DNA of 12,942 bases from an uncultured bacterium (GTDB lineage Bacteria; Planctomycetota; Phycisphaerae; Phycisphaerales; UBA1924). Position numbers and translations under genes: made by a program. The notes beneath the pieces are model-generated. The model was given only the letters and a program-made list of their open reading frames with translations, searched no databases and had not been told where the DNA came from. Where the stretch lies: NCBI GenBank assembly GCA_938003595.1, contig CALKYH010000214.1:1-12942 (forward strand), given 5' to 3'. Below, piece by piece: positions 7,331 through 12,942 of this stretch; position 1 is the stretch's first letter, and the number at the start of each line of letters is the position of its first letter.

Positions 7331-9703
7331 TCAGGGGGCCGTGGACGGGGCCTGCGGGTAGATGATCAGGCGGTCGTGGCAGAGCAGCGTCAGATCGTTG
7401 GCGCCGTCGCCGGTGACATCGGCGATGATGGCGCTGCTGGGCTCGAACTCGCGCTCCTCGCCGCCGGAGAACAGGCGGCTCTCGAAGACCTCGAACTCGG
7501 TGGCCTCGAGCAGGCGGCGCGAGCTGGTGAAGGTCAGGATCTGGCACATCTGCTCGCCCGCGTCGAGGATCACCAGGTCGACGAAGCCGTCGCTGTTGAG
7601 ATCGCCCGAGACCATCTCGTGCTCGAGGCGGCCCTTCTCATCGGAGCGCCACGCGGCGAACTCCTCCAGCGAGGCGCGCGAGCCGCCGAGGCGAACCACG
7701 CCGAAGGCGTCGTCGGACAGGCAGAGGATGCTCGGCTGGCCGTCGCCCGCGAAGGCGCCGGCGAACAGGGCGCGCGGATCGAAGCCGGTCAGGCGCATGC
7801 GGTCGGAGACGCCCCAGGCGCCGTCGCGACGCTCCATCATGACCAGGCGCCCGGCGTTCTTGTCGGAGACGACCACCACCGGCGCGCCGTCGCGGTCGAT
7901 CACGGTGAGGCCGACGAACCGTGTGCGGGCGTCGGGATCGGTCACCTGTTCCACCACGCGCCAGCCTCCCGTGAGGTCGAAGGAGCAGGCACGGACGAAG
8001 TTCTGGTCCGCGATGAGCAGCTCGTCGCGCCCGTCGCCGTTGATGTCGAGCAGGGCGGTGTTCTCGGGGCCCGCGGCCTGCACGAGGCCGAACTGGGGCA
8101 TGGCCCGGTCGGTCAGGACGGTCGGGCCGTCGGCCGAGTCCAGACCCTTGACCATGACCATCGGCTCGCTGGGGGTGAACAGGAGCAGGTCCTTGAAGCC
8201 GTCGCCATCGATGTCCGCCGCGAGCATGGACTGGGGCGGACGGTTCACGCCCTCGAGCGCGACGATGGCGGGCGCGCCGCCGCCGGGGCGGTGCAGCTCC
8301 AGCGCGTGGTCGCGCCGGTTCTGCACGACGACCGCCAGGGCCGGGCCCTCGCCGAGTTCGACGAACGCCATGGCGACCGGCGAGGCGCCGGCCGTCGCGA
8401 TCGGCAGCGGGTCGGGGAAGGTGAGGCGGTCGGTCGAGGCGTCGTACTCGCTGACGCCCACGGCCTTCTCCTCCTCGCTGAGGACGAAGACCTCCAGCGG
8501 GCCGGCGCCGTTCCACTGGCCCGCGGCGACGGTCTTGGGCGCCTTGAAGGCGCTGAAGCGCTCCTCGCGCGCCAGGCCCAGGCCGGTCTCCTGCCGGTGC
8601 AGGGAGAGGGCGTTGCCCTTGGCGTCGGTCGAGAGCAGGTCGAGCATGCCGTCGCCGTCGATGTCGGCGACGATCACCGACCGGGCGTTGTTGGCGCCGT
8701 CGGCGAAGGCGCGGACCTCGGCCTGCACCTCTCGTTCGCCGCCCAGGCTGCTGGCGGGGTCGATGGACTGCTGGTCCACATCGAACATGACGAGCCGGCG
8801 CGTGGTGCGCTCGATGACGCCGATGGAGGCCGCGACGTGCCCGGGGAAGCGAACCGAGTCGGCCTCGCGCAGCGGGGGCATCTCGAAGCGCAGTTCCGGG
8901 CCGATGAGGCCGCGCTTCGCGCCGCCCGAGGCGCCGCGGCCGATGGGCTTCTGCAGCCACAGGCGCAGGGGCGCGGCGTCGTCGGGCACGGCGCCCATGA
9001 TGTCCTGCAGGCCGTTGCCGTCGTAGTCCTCGATGAAGAACGCCAGCAGCTGGCTGGAGCCCGTGCCCGCGCTGCCGAGCGTGGTCGGCGTGCCGAGCGT
9101 GGCCCCGTTGACGGGGAAGACGCTGATGCGGCCCTCGACGATCGCCAGGACCTCGGGCTCGGGGCCGTCCATGACATCGGCGATCGCCAGGCCGTCGCGT
9201 CCGGCGGCCAGGCCTCGGACGGTGCGCTTGGTGGCGACCTCGTAGTCGCCCTTGGCGGTCTGCCGAAGGACGACCAGCTCGGGCGGGACGCCGGCGTAGA
9301 GGATGTCCATGCGTCCGTCGCCGTCGAAGTCGTGGACGCGGAACGAGGTCACGCGGTGCGAGACGCTGACATCCTTGCGCTCGTACCAGCGCGACGAGGG
9401 CAGCTCGTTGACCTTCAGCCGCGTCGAGGCCTCCTCCGCCGTCAGCGGCTCGGCGCGCTGCAGGTGGAGCTCGATGCGGCTCTTGCGGTTGTTGACCACG
9501 CCCAGGTCCATCAGGCCGTCGCCGTTGAAGTCCGCCGCGATGACCGGCCCGGCGTTCTGATCGACCACGATGAACCGGGGCGGAGCGAAGCCGAAGAAGC
9601 GGCCCAGATCCTCCTCGGGCCCGTTGTCCGCGGCGAGCGTGACGCCGGCGAGGCAGGCGAGGCCGGCGCCGAGGGGAAGGAGGAGGGGTGAGATTCGCGT
9701 CAT
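7331..9703 (-). CDS. Secreted FG-GAP/VCBS-repeat beta-propeller protein
   Basis: A 790-residue exported protein. Residues 1-25 are a signal peptide (MTRISPLLLPLGAGLACLAGVTLAA). The rest carries eight FG-GAP/VCBS-type Ca-binding loops of the D-x-(D/N)-G-D-G-x-x-D class: ADFNGDGLMDL (57-67), HDFDGDGRMDI (124-134), EDYDGNGLQDI (225-235), ADIDGDGMLDL (346-356), ADIDGDGFKDL (496-506), LDINGDGRDEL (552-562), GDLNSDGFVDL (700-710) and ADVTGDGANDL (761-771). Each is followed by a hydrophobic strand, as in integrin-like propellers. Blades at about 400-410, 600-612 and 650-662 look degenerate (for example FAGDGQPSIL). ATG 9703 is chosen because the signal peptide begins there; only a weak AGGG lies upstream. 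There is no sorting tail or transmembrane anchor, so it is probably periplasmic or released. It is divergent from the protease gene, with 173 nt between. Ligand unknown. Confidence 0.92.
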   Translation of the reverse strand: MTRISPLLLPLGAGLACLAGVTLAADNGPEEDLGRFFGFAPPRFIVVDQNAGPVIAADFNGDGLMDLGVVNNRKSRIELHLQRAEPLTAEEASTRLKVNELPSSRWYERKDVSVSHRVTSFRVHDFDGDGRMDILYAGVPPELVVLRQTAKGDYEVATKRTVRGLAAGRDGLAIADVMDGPEPEVLAIVEGRISVFPVNGATLGTPTTLGSAGTGSSQLLAFFIEDYDGNGLQDIMGAVPDDAAPLRLWLQKPIGRGASGGAKRGLIGPELRFEMPPLREADSVRFPGHVAASIGVIERTTRRLVMFDVDQQSIDPASSLGGEREVQAEVRAFADGANNARSVIVADIDGDGMLDLLSTDAKGNALSLHRQETGLGLAREERFSAFKAPKTVAAGQWNGAGPLEVFVLSEEEKAVGVSEYDASTDRLTFPDPLPIATAGASPVAMAFVELGEGPALAVVVQNRRDHALELHRPGGGAPAIVALEGVNRPPQSMLAADIDGDGFKDLLLFTPSEPMVMVKGLDSADGPTVLTDRAMPQFGLVQAAGPENTALLDINGDGRDELLIADQNFVRACSFDLTGGWRVVEQVTDPDARTRFVGLTVIDRDGAPVVVVSDKNAGRLVMMERRDGAWGVSDRMRLTGFDPRALFAGAFAGDGQPSILCLSDDAFGVVRLGGSRASLEEFAAWRSDEKGRLEHEMVSGDLNSDGFVDLVILDAGEQMCQILTFTSSRRLLEATEFEVFESRLFSGGEEREFEPSSAIIADVTGDGANDLTLLCHDRLIIYPQAPSTAP

Positions 9704-9769
9704 GGTGCGGCGCCCTGGCGAGAGGAAAGGAAGGGTGGCGGGCGCCGAGTTCGTCCCGGCCCGCGGCGA

Positions 9770-9792
9770 GCCCTGCGGGATTCCAGCAGGGC
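9770..9792. promoter_or_regulatory. Perfect 7-bp inverted repeat in divergent regulatory region
   Basis: GCCCTGC (9770-9776) and GCAGGGC (9786-9792) flank a 9-nt spacer in the 173-nt gap between the FG-GAP gene (-) and the protease gene (+). It lies about 4 nt past a possible minus-strand -10 box (TAGAGT, 9802-9797), so it could form a hairpin at the mRNA 5' end or be an operator. Neither role is shown. Confidence 0.4.
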
Positions 9793-9876
9793 GCATACTC
9801 TACCGGCGAGAACGCCCCCCGACGCAATCACGGGAGGCGCGAATCGGCCTCGGACCCCCACGCAAAGGAGCCCCGG

Positions 9877-10884
9877 ATGCGGATCACGGCGGGATGGATG
9901 CTGGCCCTCGCGGGCGCCGCGGCGCTGCTGGACGCGACGGCCTCGACCCGGGCCGTCGCGCAGGACGCCCCTGCGTCGGGCCCGAGCATGGATGTCGTGA
10001 CCTTCACCGATGGTCGCGAGGCGCGGGGCCGGATCATCAAGGAGACGGCCGAGGCGGTGTGGCTGGACCTGGGCTTCGATGTCCTGCGGGCGCCGCGGAC
10101 GAGCATCGACTCGATCGAGCGCGCCGACGCCGAGAAGGTGGCCGAGGCGGCGGGCCCGACGGCGATGTTCCGCACGGCGGTCTCGCTGCCGGAGCGCTCC
10201 GCGCGGGAACAGGCTCAGCGCTGGGGCGAGGCGGTGATGCTCATCTCCACGCCCTCGGGGCTGGGCTCGGGGTTCCTGATCAACCCGGACGGCTACGCGA
10301 TCACCAACGCGCATGTCATCCAGGGCGAGACGCGGATCAAGTGCACCTTCTTCGAGAAGGACGGCGACGCGATCCGGCGCAATGTGCTGGACGATGTCGA
10401 GATCGTCGCCGTGAACAACCACCTGGACCTGGCGCTCATCCGCGTCAAGAGCCCGGACGGCAAGCCCTTCCCGACCGTCTACCTCGCCGGCGCCGACGAT
10501 CTGGCCGCCGGTCAGGAGGTCTTCGCGATCGGCGCGCCGCTGGGCCTGGAGCGCACGCTCAGCAGCGGCGTGATCGCCACGACGCTGCGCGACTTCGAGG
10601 GCGTGACCTACATCCAGACGACGGCGCAGATCAACCCGGGCAACTCCGGCGGCCCGCTGTTCAACCTCAAGGGCGAGGTCATCGGCGTCTGCAACATGAA
10701 GATCCCCTTCGGCGAGGGTCTGGGCTTCGCGATCCCTGCGCGCTATGTGCGGGACTTCCTGCGGAACCGCGAGGCGTTCGCCTACGACAAGAACAATCCC
10801 AACAGCGGGTACATCTATCACGACGCGCCGCCCCGGGAGTCCTTCGGCGTCGCCCCCGCGCTCAACGACGGTCCGGCGCAGTGA
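9877..10884 (+). CDS. Exported trypsin-like serine protease (S1C/HtrA type, no PDZ)
   Basis: A 335-residue protein. Residues 1-29 are a signal peptide (cleavage near RAVAQD). Residues about 38-82 form a small beta-rich domain (VVTFTDGREARGRII..., AVWLDLGFDVLRAPRTSIDSIE) resembling SH3/LSm-like modules found before such proteases. The protease domain spans about 115-295, with catalytic H146 (TNAHV), D184 (NNHLDLALIRV) and S257 (INPGNSGGPLFN). SGFLINPDGYAITNAHV and GFAIPARYVRDFL complete the HtrA-like core. No PDZ domain follows, only a 40-residue tail, so it is shorter than DegP/DegS (about 355-475 residues). It probably acts in the periplasm on misfolded or specific exported proteins. Start ATG 9877 has AAAGGAG (9864-9870) at 6 nt. 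The next gene begins 48 nt after its stop and is probably co-transcribed. Confidence 0.93.
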   Translation: MRITAGWMLALAGAAALLDATASTRAVAQDAPASGPSMDVVTFTDGREARGRIIKETAEAVWLDLGFDVLRAPRTSIDSIERADAEKVAEAAGPTAMFRTAVSLPERSAREQAQRWGEAVMLISTPSGLGSGFLINPDGYAITNAHVIQGETRIKCTFFEKDGDAIRRNVLDDVEIVAVNNHLDLALIRVKSPDGKPFPTVYLAGADDLAAGQEVFAIGAPLGLERTLSSGVIATTLRDFEGVTYIQTTAQINPGNSGGPLFNLKGEVIGVCNMKIPFGEGLGFAIPARYVRDFLRNREAFAYDKNNPNSGYIYHDAPPRESFGVAPALNDGPAQ

Positions 10885-10919
10885 ACGCCGTCCCAACGGG
10901 GCCCGCGCCCCTCTGATCC

Positions 10920-10924
10920 AGGAG
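10920..10924 (+). promoter_or_regulatory. Shine-Dalgarno that fixes a TTG start
   Basis: AGGAG lies 8 nt upstream of TTG 10933. No ATG or GTG near it would retain the signal peptide, so this site is the main evidence for the non-ATG start. Confidence 0.75.
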
Positions 10925-10932
10925 TTCATCCC

Positions 10933-12837
10933 TTGACGCATCGCACGATTCGTTGGAGCGCGGCGTCGCTGGCCGCGGCCCTGTTCTCCGCCTGCGCCCT
11001 CGGCGCCGGCGCCCACATCGTCGACCTCGCGCCGCCGGGGTGTTTCCTGGTCGCCTCCGTGGATGATGTGCCCGGCGCCAAGGCCGCCCTGGAGCGCACC
11101 AACCTGCTGGCGTTCTGGGATGAGCCGTCCGTCCGCAAGCTGGTGGACGACGCCGATTCCGAGCGGGCGCAGCTGGGCGTCTGGATGGACGGCGCCGATG
11201 TCGACATCCACGACCTGTCGCTGCCCGGCGGATCGCTGGGCTTCGCAATGTTCCTGGCCTTGAACGACCTCGCCGACGACGAGGACGGCCAGCCGCAACT
11301 GGCGCCGCACTCCATCCTCGTCGCGGACTACGCGGAGGACGCCGACGGCGCCGCGAAGCTGCACGAGACGCTGCTGGCGATCTTCGACGAGGCCGAGCGC
11401 CTGGGCGAGGCGGAGGTCGAGCCGATCGAGGTGGGGGATGTCGCGGCCACGCGCGTGGTCATCGACTACGAGGCGATCGACGAGCGCATCGCGGGCGAGG
11501 CCGGCGTGGACGACGACGCCGCGGACGAGGAGCTGGCGGAAGATGAGTGGTGGGTGGAGGAGGAGCTGGGCCTGGCCGATCGCGACCTGCCTCGCGTGAT
11601 CCTCTTCGCGCGGGTCGGCAATGTGGTGGTGGCCGCGAGCCGGCGGGAGACCTTCGAGGATGTGGTCGATCGCCTGGGCGGCAAGGACCTGGGCCCGACG
11701 ATGAACGCCGACGCGACGCTGGCCGCCGCCCGGGCGCAGCAGACGAACCCGCACGCCTGGGGCGCCATTCTGGTGGCGCCGCTGATCGACTCGCTGCGCG
11801 ACCCTGACGAAAGCCCGATCGCCGGCGCGATCGAGGAGATGGACCCGCAGTTCCTCGACGCGCTGGACTGGATCGAGCCCGCGGCGACGGCGCTGGGGCT
11901 CGACAAGCTGCGCGCGATCAGCGCGGGCGTCCGAGCCGACGCGCCGGACGCGATGCTGGAGACGACGATCGCGGCGCTGGCGCCGGACAAGGGCGGCATG
12001 TTCCGCCTCTTCGAGGGCGAGGCCCGGCCCTTCGCGCCCTCGCCGATGATCGGCGCCGACGCGACGATGGTCTGGTCGATGCGCATGAACTTCGCGGAGA
12101 TCCTGCCGCTGGCCCGCAGCGTCGGGACTTCGCTGCCCGACCCGCAGGGCGCCGCCATGATGGCGCAGGTGGAGGCGATGGAGGGGCAGGTCGGCCCCGT
12201 CCTGAGCGCTATGGGCTCGCAGCTCACGATCGCCAACAAGATCGAGCGGCCCTACTCGCTCGAGAGCCGCAAGGGCATGGTGATCATCGATGTGCGCGAC
12301 CGCCAGGCGCTGACCGACGCCCTCGGCGGCGTGGCGCCGATGATCGGCGCCCAGGCGCGCGACTTCGTCGGCTCGCAGATCTGGGAGTCCGCATTCATGC
12401 CGGACATCGCCGTCAGCGTGTCGGCCGGCGGCCTGGTCTACGGCGAGCCCGCGATCGTCGAGAGCGCGATCCGCGAGGGCGCCGACGCGGCCCGCGCGAA
12501 GCTCGCGGACGATCCGCGCTTCCAGGAGGCGACACGCGCGCTCCGTCCCGGCATCGCGCACTACTACGCGGACTCCCGCGCCCGCGCCGAGTACGGCTCG
12601 TGGCTCATGGACAACATGGACCGGCTGCTCCTGGCCGAGCTCGAGGAGATGGGCGTCGAGGAGGAGTTCCGCGAGGAGTACCTCGAGTACGCGCGCGACA
12701 GCCTCGTGGGATGGGGCCGGTACATGCCGCCTTCCGATGTCCTGACGCGCTACTTCGGCGACACGGTGGGCGAGCTGCGCTCCACTCCGGAGGGCGTCGT
12801 CTACCGTCAGCTCACGCTGCGTCCGAAGGCGCGATGA
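10933..12837 (+). CDS. Exported DUF3352-like protein of unknown function
   Basis: A 634-residue protein starting at TTG (AGGAG 8 nt upstream). Residues 1-27 are an export signal; cleavage could be at GAGA|H. FSAC (18-21) resembles a lipobox but has Phe at -3, so lipoprotein status is doubtful. The body begins HIVDLAPPGCFLVASVDDVPGAKAALERT, the layout of large secreted planctomycete DUF3352-type proteins (each states a substrate-free 'score' region after a short strand), with related halves around 35-250 and 340-560. Residues about 179-218 are very acidic (DDDAADEELAEDEWWVEEE). The C-terminal region is rich in Glu, Tyr and Arg (EEEFREEYLEYARDS). No catalytic motif is recognised. It sits 48 nt after the protease gene, so it may be a partner, inhibitor or substrate of that protease; this is inference. 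The family call is from general appearance only. Confidence 0.75.
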   Translation: MTHRTIRWSAASLAAALFSACALGAGAHIVDLAPPGCFLVASVDDVPGAKAALERTNLLAFWDEPSVRKLVDDADSERAQLGVWMDGADVDIHDLSLPGGSLGFAMFLALNDLADDEDGQPQLAPHSILVADYAEDADGAAKLHETLLAIFDEAERLGEAEVEPIEVGDVAATRVVIDYEAIDERIAGEAGVDDDAADEELAEDEWWVEEELGLADRDLPRVILFARVGNVVVAASRRETFEDVVDRLGGKDLGPTMNADATLAAARAQQTNPHAWGAILVAPLIDSLRDPDESPIAGAIEEMDPQFLDALDWIEPAATALGLDKLRAISAGVRADAPDAMLETTIAALAPDKGGMFRLFEGEARPFAPSPMIGADATMVWSMRMNFAEILPLARSVGTSLPDPQGAAMMAQVEAMEGQVGPVLSAMGSQLTIANKIERPYSLESRKGMVIIDVRDRQALTDALGGVAPMIGAQARDFVGSQIWESAFMPDIAVSVSAGGLVYGEPAIVESAIREGADAARAKLADDPRFQEATRALRPGIAHYYADSRARAEYGSWLMDNMDRLLLAELEEMGVEEEFREEYLEYARDSLVGWGRYMPPSDVLTRYFGDTVGELRSTPEGVVYRQLTLRPKAR

Positions 12838-12870
12838 TCGAGTCGAGTTTCACTCGCTCCTGATGAGAAA

Positions 12871-12900
12871 GCAGGGCGCCATCTGTCGACGGCGCCCCGC
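12871..12900 (+). terminator. Hairpin after the DUF3352-like gene, possible terminator
   Basis: GGGCGCC (12874-12880) pairs with GGCGCCC (12891-12897) around a 10-nt loop; one mismatch then GC/GC extends the stem to 12871-12900. It lies 36 nt past the stop. No T-tract follows (a purine run GGAGGAGAGAGAGAG does), so it may need Rho or act only as a 3' stabiliser. A smaller hairpin CGAGT-TTC-ACTCG (12844-12856) precedes it. The remaining sequence to 12942 holds no gene I can support. Confidence 0.45.
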
Positions 12901-12942
12901 TGGAGGAGAGAGAGAGATCGACCCAATCATAACGATCATCGG

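Noticed and set aside
6518..9691. Plus-strand open frame of over 1,000 codons spanning DinB and the FG-GAP gene
   Set aside because: It runs out of frame through DinB and antisense through the FG-GAP gene. Its composition (Ala, Gly, Arg, Asp) is that of a shadow frame; the opposite strand has a signal peptide and eight clear Ca-binding loops.
9700..12561. Minus-strand open frame of over 900 codons opposite the protease and DUF3352-like genes
   Set aside because: It is Arg/His-rich shadow sequence without domains. The plus strand carries a full catalytic triad, ribosome sites and signal peptides.
12901..12916. GA-rich run GGAGGAGAGAGAGAG near the right edge
   Set aside because: It is too short to call a functional repeat. 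It could be a ribosome site for a gene beyond the window, but no start codon follows at a suitable distance.
1..12942. CRISPR arrays, tRNA/rRNA genes, insertion sequences, integrases
   Set aside because: No regularly spaced short repeats, no tRNA-like cloverleaf arms, no transposase or integrase motifs and no terminal inverted repeats were seen.

Overview
The window is about 70% GC by eye and gene-dense. It looks like chromosomal DNA from a planctomycete, most likely class Phycisphaerae. The basis is a secreted protein with a dockerin-like Ca-binding pair and a VPAPAG...RRRR sorting tail, a secreted FG-GAP/VCBS propeller, a DUF3352-like secreted protein, and a PDZ-less trypsin-like protease with an SH3-like N-terminal domain. 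The taxonomic call is inference. I see no mobile element, CRISPR array, tRNA or rRNA.

Layout, left to right. (1) A fragment of a probable RluA-type pseudouridine synthase runs off the left edge on the minus strand. (2) Divergent from it is an exported PD40/TolB-like beta-propeller gene (132-1376, +). It converges on (3) a large secreted adhesin-like protein (1467-3638, -); a 12-bp hairpin between them can serve as a shared terminator. (4) Divergent from that is a tight plus-strand operon, 3860-7070: AtoE-family short-chain fatty-acid transporter, GH57 glycoside hydrolase, and a DinB-fold protein overlapping GH57 by 4 nt. (5) A secreted eight-repeat FG-GAP protein lies on the minus strand (7331-9703), with a good intrinsic terminator about 190 nt past its stop. 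(6) Divergent from it is a two-gene plus-strand unit: an exported trypsin-like protease (9877-10884) and a 634-residue exported DUF3352-like protein starting at TTG (10933-12837). The last 105 nt hold hairpins and no gene.

The genes divide into envelope/export functions (propeller, dockerin/sorting-tail protein, FG-GAP protein, protease, DUF3352-like protein) and one metabolic operon (short-chain acid uptake plus alpha-glucan hydrolysis). Nothing here proves that they form one pathway.

The most striking signal lies in the DNA rather than in any gene. The palindrome ACGT occurs only once (8835-8838) in 12.9 kb by manual scan, although ACGA, ACGC and ACGG are everywhere and about 36 ACGT would be expected from composition. 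The genome writes Asp/Asn/His/Tyr as NAT instead of its usual NAC wherever Val (GTN) follows: 33 of 34 cases on both strands and in all eight complete genes. This suggests long-term selection against, or mutation of, ACGT, such as by an ACGT-specific restriction or methylation system encoded elsewhere. A second notable signal is a 211-bp perfect direct repeat inside the adhesin-like gene.
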